DNA of 64,000 nucleotides, taken from NCBI GenBank assembly GCA_045589595.1, contig JAZNPK010000035.1, positions 1 to 64,000 on the forward strand, given 5' to 3'. The stretch's first letter is position 1; each line of letters starts with the position of its first letter. The position numbers and the translations under genes were made by a program. The DNA comes from SIG77 sp045589595 (GTDB taxonomy: Bacteria > Verrucomicrobiota > Lentisphaeria > Victivallales > UBA1829). Under the pieces are notes generated by a model, which worked only from the letters and a program-made list of their open reading frames with translations, ran no database searches and had not been told where the DNA came from. Below, in pieces: positions 1 to 6,122 of this stretch.

Positions 1-75
1 ATCGTTGTCGGCGGTGTTCTGGGCATCTGTACACTCGGCGTTATCTTTTTGCTCGGCAGTGCCGGCAGAGAGTGA
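1..75 (+). CDS. C-terminal end of a membrane protein (partial)
   Basis: The first 24 codons are open and end at a TGA at 73-75. They encode a Gly/Val/Leu/Ile-rich stretch (IVVGGVLGICTLGVIFLL) that would form one membrane segment, followed by a short hydrophilic tail. The gene begins outside the window, so the family cannot be named. It stops 15 bases before the next start and an AAGGAGG ribosome site lies between, so the two are probably co-transcribed. Confidence 0.45.
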   Translation: MVVGGVLGICTLGVIFLLGSAGRE

Positions 76-90
76 AAAGGAGGACGGATA

Positions 91-309
91 ATGGATATTG
101 AGGTGTATCAGAACGGCAGTTATGTGACCACGTTTTATGACATCCCGGATTCAGAAGAGGCTGTGCTGGATTTCCTTTGCGATTTCTGCAGCAATGAAGG
201 ATACTCGATCGGGAATCAGGAGAGAGAGGAACTGGCAGAATGTGCGCAGGAATTGTTGGCAGGGGGTGAAATCTCGCTCTGCGGGTTTGAAATGAGGCGT
301 GATGACTGA
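91..309 (+). CDS. Small acidic hypothetical protein (72 aa)
   Basis: ATG start preceded by an AAGGAGGA ribosome-binding site 7-8 bases upstream. The protein is acidic, contains four cysteines and ends in MRRDD. I recognise no family. It follows the partial membrane protein with a short gap and may share its transcript. It lies outside the duplicated block, so it is probably not part of the microprotein cassette. Function unknown. Confidence 0.5.
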   Translation: MDIEVYQNGSYVTTFYDIPDSEEAVLDFLCDFCSNEGYSIGNQEREELAECAQELLAGGEISLCGFEMRRDD

Positions 310-449
310 ATTTTACGCCACACGAATATGCCATCTCATCTGGAAAAAACGGAGAGTGGACATTCTGTGGGCAGTCATTCATGTTAAATGATGGATAAAA
401 TGCGCAATAAGGCGCAAAAACGAACAACATAAATGAAGGAGAAGGAACG

Positions 450-602
450 ATGAACATCATCACGAAGCCCGAAATCAAAGAAATCTGCAACGGTGAGATC
501 CAGGATTTTCTGCTGGATTTGAGACGATGTCAGGATTTTATTATCAATGCGATTACATATAAAGAAGCAACGGCAGCTCAAGGCGGTAGAAAGAAAAGCT
601 GA
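450..602 (+). CDS. Small ORF (50 aa) fused across the edge of the duplicated block
   Basis: ATG preceded by a strong GAAGGAGAAGGAA ribosome site. The 5' leader carries a GCGC-AATAAG-GCGC stem-loop and A-rich spacer like the leaders of the other microproteins. The homology block shared with 19.8 kb starts inside this frame at about 518, so the last ~28 codons derive from a degenerate copy of the promoter module (ATGTCAGG at 527). I read it as an older small gene whose 3' part was replaced when the module inserted. It may still be translated, but the C-terminus is probably not under selection. Confidence 0.4.
   Translation: MNIITKPEIKEICNGEIQDFLLDLRRCQDFIINAITYKEATAAQGGRKKS
527..558 (+). promoter_or_regulatory. 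ECF-type promoter motif, degenerate (site 1)
   Basis: ATGTCAGGATTT, then CGATTA 17 bases after the -35-like hexamer. It precedes a relic frame ending in FIGSIGKLF (stop at ~643) that resembles the tail of the 18-aa peptides at 4495 and 4658. Confidence 0.5.
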
Positions 603-656
603 TATAAGGAAATTTATTGGGAGTATCGGAAAACTTTTCTGAAAAAAACAAAAACT

Positions 657-688
657 TTGTCAGGATTTCAAAAGAGCAGCGATTTAAT
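657..688 (+). promoter_or_regulatory. ECF-type promoter motif (site 2)
   Basis: TTGTCAGGATTT, 17-base spacer, CGATTTAAT. A TCCGC-AATGT-GCGGA stem-loop follows at 701-715 and the 32-aa peptide gene starts at 749. Confidence 0.7.
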
Positions 689-748
689 AGATATAATTCC
701 TCCGCAATGTGCGGAAAACAGATGGAACATAACGAAAGGATGATTAAA

Positions 749-847
749 ATGAACAGCAACGTTTGGAGCAACAATTTTATGCCACCGAAAGATATTTTCG
801 ATGAAGATGAACAAGGAAAAACATTTGCCCCTTTCATCTGCTGGTAA
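749..847 (+). CDS. Microprotein, 32 aa, acidic with Trp
   Basis: ATG preceded by GAAAGGATGATTAAA and by promoter site 2 with its leader stem-loop. A longer frame beginning at 617 is rejected because it would run through the promoter and leader. The peptide is acidic in the middle (DIFDEDEQG) and ends in PFICW. The copy at 20040 has one extra T and is frameshifted, so this gene is dispensable or decaying in the second cassette. Function unknown. Confidence 0.55.
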   Translation: MNSNVWSNNFMPPKDIFDEDEQGKTFAPFICW

Positions 848-852
848 AAAAG

Positions 853-884
853 TTGTCAGGATTTCAAAAGAATTGCGATTTAAT
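853..884 (+). promoter_or_regulatory. ECF-type promoter motif (site 3)
   Basis: TTGTCAGGATTT, 17-base spacer, CGATTTAAT, upstream of the 90-aa gene at 946. The leader stem CTCTGC/GCGGAG (898-914) has a U-G pair that becomes U-A in the second copy. Confidence 0.7.
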
Positions 885-945
885 AGGTATAAGATTTCTC
901 TGCATGGTGCGGAGAAAATGAAAATAACACAGAAAGGTAAAAAAA

Positions 946-1218
946 ATGACAAATTATCAACTCGCAAAGGCATTTGAACATGCTGTAAAAATCGGTGAAA
1001 TTATTGACTTACTGCGTCGGGCATCCATGCCCAACATTCCGACAGCGACTATGGGAGGACATGTGTTCTGGAATGATCTGGCAGAATGCAACGGCTGGCG
1101 TTTGCAGAAAAATATGATAACCCATCATTGCCGGATTCTGGATCCCAATGATGTCCGGCGTGCCTGGGGCGGGGATGATGCCATGGAAAAATTGTTCGGA
1201 AAAATCTTGAAACGATAA
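946..1218 (+). CDS. Conserved 90-aa cassette protein, function unknown
   Basis: ATG with an AGAAAGGTAAAAAA ribosome site, downstream of promoter site 3. The protein starts MTNYQLAKAFEHAVK, has a helical first third, a central GGHVFW motif, several Trp residues and a basic end (GKILKR). The duplicate at 20238 has the same length with only a few substitutions, which points to selection on the protein. No family recognised. It is the largest member of the cassette apart from the 102-aa gene and could be an immunity, modification or transport helper for the smaller peptides; that is inference only. Confidence 0.75.
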   Translation: MTNYQLAKAFEHAVKIGEIIDLLRRASMPNIPTATMGGHVFWNDLAECNGWRLQKNMITHHCRILDPNDVRRAWGGDDAMEKLFGKILKR

Positions 1219-1223
1219 AAAAG

Positions 1224-1255
1224 TTGTCAGGATTTCAAAAGAGCAGCGGTATAAT
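1224..1255 (+). promoter_or_regulatory. ECF-type promoter motif (site 4)
   Basis: TTGTCAGGATTT, 17-base spacer, CGGTATAAT; stem-loop CTCCGC/GCGGAG at 1267-1283 follows. Confidence 0.7.
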
Positions 1256-1315
1256 AGGTGTAAATACTCCGCACAGGGCGGAGAGAACAAAATAAACAAC
1301 AGAAAGGTAGAAATA

Positions 1316-1393
1316 ATGTACGACTTAATTTGGGACATGATTATTGACGCGATCAACAATCCTGATGATGACGATCCCCCCACTCATTATTAA
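1316..1393 (+). CDS. Microprotein, 25 aa, amphipathic N-terminus with acidic tail
   Basis: ATG with AGAAAGGTAG ribosome site, behind promoter site 4 and its leader hairpin. Sequence MYDLIWDMIIDAINN followed by an Asp-rich PDDDDPPTHY tail. The first 15 residues would form an amphipathic helix with W, I, M and L on one face, similar in layout to the peptides at 4495, 4923 and 1846. The second cassette has a different peptide (17 aa, 20610) at this position, so this slot is exchangeable. Confidence 0.6.
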   Translation: MYDLIWDMIIDAINNPDDDDPPTHY

Positions 1394-1545
1394 TAAAACA
1401 TCAACCTGCTCCGGGAGGACGGCTCCCAGAGCAATCTACAGAAATAACTTGTAAAAAATCAAACAGAAATAACGAGACGACATTCAGCACTTTTATAAGC
1501 GGAAAACAAACTTAAGAATAAACAGAAATACAAAGGAGAATAAAA

Positions 1546-1659
1546 ATGGTTTTGCTTCCAATCGTAACAACACTCGCAGTAATAGTAACCAAAGGTGGTC
1601 TGATTAAAGCTGGAATCGCAGCAGGTACAATCATTTACAATGTTTGCAAAGAAGATTAA
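1546..1659 (+). CDS. Microprotein, 37 aa, hydrophobic
   Basis: ATG after AAAGGAGAATAAAA. Mostly hydrophobic (VLLPIVTTLAVIVTKGG, then AGIAAGTIIYN), ending in a charged CKED tail. It could span a membrane once or twice or assemble at the surface. The copy at 20775 differs at I13T and in the tail (NICKDDD) and is otherwise identical. It starts a four-gene micro-operon (1546, 1673, 1762, 1846) with gaps of 2-30 bases. No promoter motif of the TTGTCAGG type is obvious directly upstream in this copy, whereas the second copy has one at 20679. Confidence 0.65.
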   Translation: MVLLPIVTTLAVIVTKGGLIKAGIAAGTIIYNVCKED

Positions 1660-1672
1660 GGAGAACTCAAAA

Positions 1673-1759
1673 ATGGCAATTACAATTCCGTGGATCGTTG
1701 TTACAACTGTCGGAACTTATGTCGTAAAAAAAATCATTGATTCAACAAAGGAGGATTGA
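1673..1759 (+). CDS. Microprotein, 28 aa, hydrophobic head and basic tail
   Basis: ATG 13 bases after the previous stop with an AAGGAGAA ribosome site overlapping that stop. Begins MAITIPWIVVTTVGTYVV and ends KKIIDSTKED, a layout typical of small membrane-active or membrane-anchored peptides. The copy at 20905 keeps the whole second half unchanged and replaces residues in the first half conservatively. Confidence 0.65.
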   Translation: MAITIPWIVVTTVGTYVVKKIIDSTKED

Positions 1760-1761
1760 TC

Positions 1762-1815
1762 ATGGCTGACTTCAGTATTACAATCGACGATGACGGTATC
1801 ACATTTGAATGGTAA
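1762..1815 (+). CDS. Microprotein, 17 aa, acidic
   Basis: ATG two bases after the previous TGA; the GGAGG ribosome site lies in the end of the preceding gene. MADFSITIDDDGITFEW. The copy at 20994 encodes the same peptide with D-to-E and T-to-I changes and several silent changes, which supports real translation. The alternating polar/nonpolar pattern suggests a beta strand rather than a helix. Confidence 0.6.
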   Translation: MADFSITIDDDGITFEW

Positions 1816-1845
1816 GTATAAAATCAACGGAAGGAAAATCTCAAT

Positions 1846-1920
1846 ATGTCAAATATTTCTGAAGATCCCGGTGATTGGATCAAACTGCTTGAAGATATCA
1901 TCACTATCATCACCAAGTGA
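1846..1920 (+). CDS. Microprotein, 24 aa, delta-hemolysin-like amphipathic helix
   Basis: ATG with GGAAGGAAAATC upstream. After a short acidic start the peptide reads DWIKLLEDIITIITK, an i/i+3/i+4 pattern of I, L and W with charged residues opposite. This layout recalls phenol-soluble modulins and delta-hemolysin of staphylococci, though no homology is claimed. The copy at 21078 keeps the pattern (DWISLIEDIIVIITK). Last gene of the four-gene micro-operon. Confidence 0.65.
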   Translation: MSNISEDPGDWIKLLEDIITIITK

Positions 1921-1957
1921 TAATAAAACGAAATCTGGTTTTATTACAAAAAACAAC

Positions 1958-1980
1958 TCCTCCCCCAGTCCGGGGGAGGA
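1958..1980 (+). promoter_or_regulatory. Stem-loop between micro-operon and 102-aa gene
   Basis: Nine-base stem TCCTCCCCC / GGGGGAGGA with loop AGTCC, 21 bases before the ATG at 2001. No T-run follows, so a processing or translational role is more likely than termination. The second copy keeps the stem despite base changes (T-G pair at one position). Confidence 0.5.
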
Positions 1981-2000
1981 ATATTATGAAGGAGAGCAAA

Positions 2001-2309
2001 ATGACACAAAATAAAATATGGCAACTTCAAGCTGTTGCGGGAGTCCCTGAAATAATGGCACTTCAGGATGTTGCAGCCGAGGCAGGCAAATATCAACTTT
2101 GTTTTGCCAAGGATGAAAATTGTACTCTTGAAAAAATCATCTTCACCCTTGATGAAGATACCGCCCTTACAGCAAGAATACTGGTTAGGATCCTGCTCCG
2201 CCTCAGGATCGCTCCTGAAGCAGCGTTAGAGACTGCAAAAAAGTTTTACCGGATGACGAAAGAATTCCCAAAGGGGAATTACTCCGCAAATTCATCCACC
2301 AATGCTTGA
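2001..2309 (+). CDS. Conserved 102-aa cassette protein resembling a precursor or carrier
   Basis: ATG chosen at 2001 because GAAGGAGAGC sits 8 bases upstream; an in-frame ATG at 1986 lies inside that site. Begins MTQNKIWQLQAVAGVPEIM, with an Ala/Leu-rich helical second half (ARILVRILLRLR). The copy at 21233 has the same length and about ten substitutions. The 3' end overlaps the convergent sigma gene by 31 bases. No family recognised. Confidence 0.7.
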   Translation: MTQNKIWQLQAVAGVPEIMALQDVAAEAGKYQLCFAKDENCTLEKIIFTLDEDTALTARILVRILLRLRIAPEAALETAKKFYRMTKEFPKGNYSANSSTNA

Positions 2310-3034
2310 AATTCTTTGTTGGCCTGATAAATATATTGACACATTTCCTCCTCGGCCATATTTTCAATAGGATGTTCTTTTTCCAGTTCTTTTATAATTG
2401 TCTGAAGTTTTTCTGTTGCTCGGCTGCAAATCTTATTGACATTAGCTGCAGTCAGCTCGAATACCTCGGCCACTTGGGGACCTTTTTTGCCACGCATTTT
2501 CACCTGAAAAAAAACGTTATAATGGGTAGGATTCATTTCTGCTTTTAACTCATGCAGGGCTTCCACTCCAATAAATTTCTGCCATGCATTGGCAAAGGCA
2601 TCGTCTTCTTCCGGTGCATAGTTGTTATCGTTCATTGCATTCAAAATAAAGGGATCGGAAGCATCCTCTTTTGAGGAATATTTCTTCCTGAAAATGTCAT
2701 TAATAGTATTATAAACTATTTTGTTAATTAATGACTTGAACCTTCCGCCAGTTCCATGCTTGCGGGCATAGATGAGTTCTTTGCGTTCTCCTTGGGAAAT
2801 TTTCTCAAAAAGATCAAATATTTTAATAAATACACTGGAAACCAACTCCTCTATATCATCAGCGCATAACGTCTTACTTTTGCCGATGTTGATAACAAGT
2901 GGCAAATATTTTCTATAAATATATTCCTCATCTTGGGCGGTAGCGTTTCCAGCCTGGAAGCGGTCAAGAACAGATACACGTGTCAAAGATCCGGATGGAT
3001 TTTGCGGAGGGGTAAAAAAGTTTTTTTCGCTCAT
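2279..3034 (-). CDS. ECF-type RNA polymerase sigma factor
   Basis: 251 aa. An N-terminal sigma region 2 is visible around residues 35-125 (YRKYLPLVINIGKS, then DDIEELVSSVFIKIFDLF) and a region 4 helix-turn-helix around 185-215 (GPQVAEVFELTAANVNKICSRA). It has no region 1 or 3, as in ECF sigma factors. The start lies 20 bases after the kinase stop, so the two form an operon. In planctomycetes and relatives, ECF groups linked to Ser/Thr kinases are known and some are controlled by phosphorylation. I infer that this sigma recognises the TTGTCAGGATTT-N-CGATTT elements around it. The C-terminal ~55 residues are an extra acidic tail; a truncated copy exists at 21511. Confidence 0.85.
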   Translation of the reverse strand: MSEKNFFTPPQNPSGSLTRVSVLDRFQAGNATAQDEEYIYRKYLPLVINIGKSKTLCADDIEELVSSVFIKIFDLFEKISQGERKELIYARKHGTGGRFKSLINKIVYNTINDIFRKKYSSKEDASDPFILNAMNDNNYAPEEDDAFANAWQKFIGVEALHELKAEMNPTHYNVFFQVKMRGKKGPQVAEVFELTAANVNKICSRATEKLQTIIKELEKEHPIENMAEEEMCQYIYQANKEFQALVDEFAE

Positions 3035-3054
3035 TATTATTTCCTATCAGATTG

Positions 3055-4335
3055 TTATTTGTTTTCTATCAATTTTTTATCTCCATCAATGAAACAGTTG
3101 CAGAATATTAACAAGATATCAATAACCCACCAGATACAAACACCGCCAAAAGATAAAAGCATCAATGCTCCGGTTATTTTTCTGCCGGCATAAAAACGAT
3201 GTCTGCCCAATATACCAAGCAAGATAGCGTATTTCAGCATTTCTGATTTTGACAAACTGGAAACTTCCGGATGGCTTTTCAAAATTTTGCGGCAATACAG
3301 TAACTCAAATGGCGGACACAAGAACATGCAAACAGAAACAAAATACATATAACATATCTGAACGACATTCAAATCGCCAAAACCTTTCTGCAGCTGCATT
3401 TTTACCGCAGAAATAAAATACAATGCAGCAAAAGCCAAAAGTCCGATCGCAAAATACTTCTGACCATTGTAATTGCAAGATTGTCCATTATCCTGGGAAT
3501 AGTTTTTTTCGGATGCCGCTTGATTTATCTGTTTATTTTTTCCATGTAAACACTTCAAAAATTTCTCGGATGAATCAATAAACCCATCAGTGTCAGAATA
3601 AATTTCTGACTGCTCTGCAAGGGTACAGCACAAACGTTGTAAATCTCCGCCGTGTCCCGACAAAGTTATGGAACAGTTTCGTTTGGCCGCCTGGGTATTA
3701 GTGGTTCCGGATAATGCGCATTGCAAGGTTACCCCCAGCGCATAAAAATCACTTGCCGGACATGGTTCATGCTCTTCGTTCCAAACATAATCAGGCATAA
3801 AACCTTTGGTCCCGGCAAACGAAGTATCAACATCCGCTTGAGTAACCAGCCCGATATCGGCAAGCACCGGTTCGCCTTTTATAAAAAGGATATTGCCGGG
3901 TTTTACATCCCGGTGAACCATGCCCGCCCGGTGCAAATACCCGAGGGCTTCGGCAATTTTACCAGCGAGGATATAACATTCTTCTGGAGAAATTTTACCT
4001 TTTTTGATCCGGTTTTCAAGCGAATCTGCAATGTATGAGTGTTCTGTTCCGGCATTGTCGGCACAATCCATTGTGTAATATAACTGTTTGTTGTCTGTTT
4101 CTCCGACATGCAGGATTTTAATCAAATTCGGATGTCGGCATTGCTGAAACTTGATAAGTCCACTTTTTTCCTTTGCGCCTTGTCCCCGGTTGGTAATGAT
4201 TTTCAAAGCAACAGACATTCCGCTTACCCGATTTTTGGCCAGCCAGACTTCGCCGAAACCACCGCTGCCGCAACAGATTGTCAAGATATAATCACCGATG
4301 GTGTCACTGCTTGAATATTCTGATATATAGCCCAT
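3055..4335 (-). CDS. Membrane-anchored Ser/Thr protein kinase with TM2 domain
   Basis: 426 aa from the ATG at 4335, which has ACGGAGAATGC upstream; a longer frame to 4500 would read through the antisense of a microprotein promoter and has no ribosome site. Kinase motifs: Gly-rich loop GSGGFGEVW (23-31), VALK lysine (45), HRDVKPGN (141-148), DFG replaced by DIG (160-162), and GTKGFMPD (175-182). Two membrane segments follow near 290-350, then a C-terminal TM2-type domain (GRHRFYAGRKITGALML) at about 365-425. It lies just upstream of the ECF sigma gene and is likely its sensor or activator. Confidence 0.88.
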   Translation of the reverse strand: MGYISEYSSSDTIGDYILTICCGSGGFGEVWLAKNRVSGMSVALKIITNRGQGAKEKSGLIKFQQCRHPNLIKILHVGETDNKQLYYTMDCADNAGTEHSYIADSLENRIKKGKISPEECYILAGKIAEALGYLHRAGMVHRDVKPGNILFIKGEPVLADIGLVTQADVDTSFAGTKGFMPDYVWNEEHEPCPASDFYALGVTLQCALSGTTNTQAAKRNCSITLSGHGGDLQRLCCTLAEQSEIYSDTDGFIDSSEKFLKCLHGKNKQINQAASEKNYSQDNGQSCNYNGQKYFAIGLLAFAALYFISAVKMQLQKGFGDLNVVQICYMYFVSVCMFLCPPFELLYCRKILKSHPEVSSLSKSEMLKYAILLGILGRHRFYAGRKITGALMLLSFGGVCIWWVIDILLIFCNCFIDGDKKLIENK

Positions 4336-4400
4336 TGCATTCTCCGTTGAAGTGTTTTCTTTATAAGATAGCATTAAAAAAGTAGTTTTCAAATGAAACT

Positions 4401-4432
4401 TTGTCAGGATTTCAAATTGGAAACGATTTAAT
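4401..4432 (+). promoter_or_regulatory. ECF-type promoter motif (site 5)
   Basis: TTGTCAGGATTT, 17-base spacer, CGATTTAAT, divergent from the kinase gene. A CTGC/GCAG leader stem (4447-4462) follows. Confidence 0.7.
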
Positions 4433-4494
4433 GAGTGAACAAACCACTGCACGAGGAAGCAGGTAAGAAAAACAACAAGAGAAAGGAATAAAAA

Positions 4495-4551
4495 ATGCAC
4501 TTGGAAACTATCTGGGAAATCATCGGCGGTATCGGAAAACTTTTCAGATAA
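4495..4551 (+). CDS. Microprotein, 18 aa, amphipathic helix
   Basis: ATG after GAAAGGAATAAAAA and behind promoter site 5. MHLETIWEIIGGIGKLFR. The same peptide is encoded at 4658 with silent changes, and minus the last Arg at 20610. Ile, Trp and Leu fall on one side of a helix; G-G and the basic C-terminus resemble short membrane-active peptides. No leader or cleavage site is visible, so it would be made as is. Confidence 0.7.
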   Translation: MHLETIWEIIGGIGKLFR

Positions 4552-4563
4552 AAAGATAAAAAG

Positions 4564-4595
4564 TTGTCAGGATTTCAAAACAGCAACGATATAAT
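4564..4595 (+). promoter_or_regulatory. ECF-type promoter motif (site 6)
   Basis: TTGTCAGGATTT, 17-base spacer, CGATATAAT. CTGC/GCAG leader stem at 4610-4622. Confidence 0.72.
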
Positions 4596-4657
4596 GAGTG
4601 AACAAACCACTGCACAAGGCAGCGGGGAAGAGAAAACAAACATAAGGAAAAAGAAAA

Positions 4658-4714
4658 ATGCACTTGGAAACAATTTGGGAAATCATCGGCGGTATCGGAA
4701 AACTTTTCAGATAA
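4658..4714 (+). CDS. Microprotein, 18 aa, second identical copy
   Basis: Encodes the same MHLETIWEIIGGIGKLFR as the gene at 4495, with silent differences (ACA/ACT, ATT/ATC, TTG...). Ribosome site ATAAGGAAAAAG upstream, promoter site 6 before it. Tandem copies of one peptide under separate identical promoters suggest a gene-dosage need. Confidence 0.7.
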   Translation: MHLETIWEIIGGIGKLFR

Positions 4715-4736
4715 AAAGATAAAAAGTTGTCAGGAT

Positions 4737-4768
4737 TTCAAAGTGACAGCGATTTCAGGAATGAACAA
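4737..4768 (+). promoter_or_regulatory. ECF-type promoter motif (site 7)
   Basis: TTGTCAGGATTT, 17-base spacer, CGATTTCAG; leader CTGC/GCGG stem follows near 4782. Confidence 0.65.
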
Positions 4769-4822
4769 ACCACTGCACAAGGCGGCGGTGAAGAAAAACA
4801 AACAACAGAAAGGATCCGAAAA

Positions 4823-4864
4823 ATGGTAAACATCATTATTATCGTCAAAACTCTTCTCGGATAA
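4823..4864 (+). CDS. Microprotein, 13 aa
   Basis: ATG after AGAAAGGATCCGAAAA, behind promoter site 7. MVNIIIIVKTLLG: almost wholly hydrophobic with a single Lys. It occupies the same slot as the 18-aa peptides, which is the main reason to believe it. Confidence 0.5.
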   Translation: MVNIIIIVKTLLG

Positions 4865-4922
4865 ACAAAACAAAACGAAACGAATCAAACAAAAAGAACA
4901 AAGCACAGGAGATTAAAACAAG

Positions 4923-4979
4923 TTGGACTTTATCTGGGAATGTATTCGCCAAGCACTCATAAACGGTGATCAGCGATAA
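4923..4979 (+). CDS. Microprotein, 18 aa, TTG start
   Basis: TTG start with CAGGAGATTAAAACAAG upstream. Reads DFIWECIRQALINGDQR after the initiator, close in pattern to the DLIWDMIIDAINN peptide at 1316. No TTGTCAGG motif directly upstream, so it may be the second gene of the transcript from site 7. The non-ATG start lowers confidence. Confidence 0.4.
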   Translation: MDFIWECIRQALINGDQR

Positions 4980-4993
4980 AATGTGAATTCTGC

Positions 4994-5017
4994 CGGGAGA
5001 AAATCAGTCTCCCCGCA
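4994..5017 (+). terminator. Stem-loop closing the microprotein array
   Basis: GGGAGA / TCTCCC with an eight-to-twelve base loop, directly after the last microprotein and before the promoter at 5023. No strong T-run. Confidence 0.35.
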
Positions 5018-5022
5018 GGAGA

Positions 5023-5055
5023 TGACATAAAATGACACACAGTAAAAATTATATT
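5023..5055 (+). promoter_or_regulatory. Shared TGACA-type operator/promoter (site A)
   Basis: TGACATAAAATGACAC, 11 bases, then TATATT, upstream of the LRAT-Sel1 gene. The same architecture occurs at 12989, 13994 and, on the minus strand, at 11937. Confidence 0.7.
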
Positions 5056-5092
5056 GGCAGAAACAACAAAAACTTTACTTGAGGAGTTGAAA

Positions 5093-5935
5093 ATGGGATT
5101 TTTGGAGTCGTTTGTGAAAAATGTGTTCTGTGATGTGGTCAAACCGCGTCCCGGTTCGGTAGTGAAAGTCGATTTGATCGGAGGAGCAGACCATACCGGC
5201 ATTTACATCGGTAATGATGAAATCGTGGAAGTTACCAACATTGACGGTGTTGCAACAATACAGATCGTTTCCGCCGAGGAGTTTATCGAAGGTGACGGAT
5301 GCGCCAGGATCGGTGCATTCATCTATGTCGCCTGCAAGCAGGATCGCAACGGGAATTGTATCGCCATGGGTAGCAAAGATATTGCCGAGCGTGCCAGAGC
5401 TGCGGTCGGGCAGACCAGCAAATATGATCTGATCTTCAACAACTGCCACATGTTTGTTGAGTATTGCATCACCGGCAAAAGAAGTGATCTTTCCGGAATT
5501 TTGCTTGGAGTTGAAAATGCGTTAGATGATAAATTTATCGAATGCAGTTATGAACGTCTTGCTGATATGTGGCGTTCAACCGGCGAAAGCCGGGGAAGCA
5601 ATCCCAGCTTTTACGATGATATTGATGATGAGATGCAGTGGGAATTTGAGGAACTGTTGGAAAAAGCAGAAAGCGGAGATATAGAATCACAATTTCAAGT
5701 TGCCGAAAAGTATTATGTAGGTCTTGGCGTTGACGAAGATGAAGTTGCTGCTGCCGAATGGTATGAAAAAGCAGCATTGCAGGGACATGTTGAATCTATG
5801 ATGAAACTTGGACAACTCTACTATCTTGGCGGAAACGGTGTTGACGAAAATGAAGACGAAGCAAAAAAATGGTATACAAAAGCGGCAAAAGCCGGGAACA
5901 AGGAGGCAAAAGAAAAACTGAAACACTTTGACTGA
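5093..5935 (+). CDS. LRAT-like/NlpC-P60 superfamily protein with Sel1 repeats
   Basis: 280 aa from the ATG at 5093 (TTGAGGAGTTGAAA upstream; an earlier in-frame start at 5054 has no site). The first ~150 residues resemble LRAT/H-rev107-type domains: PRPGSVVKVD, GGADHTGIYIG with the conserved His, and NCHMFVEYC with the catalytic Cys. LRAT-type enzymes act on thioester or ester acyl substrates. Two Sel1-like repeats follow (residues ~195-275, AAEWYEKAALQGHVESMMKLG and the next unit), usually for protein contacts. The pairing is unusual. Carries the shared TGACA promoter, so probably co-regulated with the WYL-centred genes. Confidence 0.75.
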   Translation: MGFLESFVKNVFCDVVKPRPGSVVKVDLIGGADHTGIYIGNDEIVEVTNIDGVATIQIVSAEEFIEGDGCARIGAFIYVACKQDRNGNCIAMGSKDIAERARAAVGQTSKYDLIFNNCHMFVEYCITGKRSDLSGILLGVENALDDKFIECSYERLADMWRSTGESRGSNPSFYDDIDDEMQWEFEELLEKAESGDIESQFQVAEKYYVGLGVDEDEVAAAEWYEKAALQGHVESMMKLGQLYYLGGNGVDENEDEAKKWYTKAAKAGNKEAKEKLKHFD

Positions 5936-5957
5936 TATACTATTATGATTTTTTGAA

Positions 5958-6045
5958 TACCGGATATCTCCGGTACATACTTTCTGATTTTTAGATTTTG
6001 TTGATTCTTTGAATAAAAAATGCTCCGGCATGGATTGCCGGAGCA
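5958..6045 (+). terminator. Two hairpins after the LRAT-Sel1 gene
   Basis: TACCGGA-TATC-TCCGGTA (5958-5975) and a perfect ten-base stem TGCTCCGGCA/TGCCGGAGCA (6021-6045). The second has a T-run only on the minus-strand side. They separate the LRAT gene from the next operon. Confidence 0.5.
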
Positions 6046-6122
6046 AACTGATGAAAAGGTATGTGCCGGAGATATCTTTTTGTCTGAAAACAGTTTCCGG
6101 CAAGAATAGAAGGATACAAATT

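Larger units (their letters stand above)
518..2441 (+). repeat. 1.9-kb duplicated microprotein cassette, copy 1
   Basis: Imperfect direct repeat of 19810-21671. It begins at TTTGAGACGATGTCAGGATT in both places and ends inside the sigma-factor gene at CAAATCTTATTGA. Gene order is the same in both copies except that the 25-aa peptide gene at 1316 is replaced by a 17-aa one at 20610. Differences inside the shared peptides are mostly synonymous or conservative. Confidence 0.85.

Noticed and set aside
617..748. 76-aa version of the 32-aa microprotein
   Set aside because: The added segment is the relic tail, promoter site 2 and its stem-loop, so the start at 749 is preferred.
4336..4500. N-terminal 55-residue extension of the kinase
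   Set aside because: Would overlap the antisense of promoter site 5 and has no ribosome site; the ATG at 4335 does.
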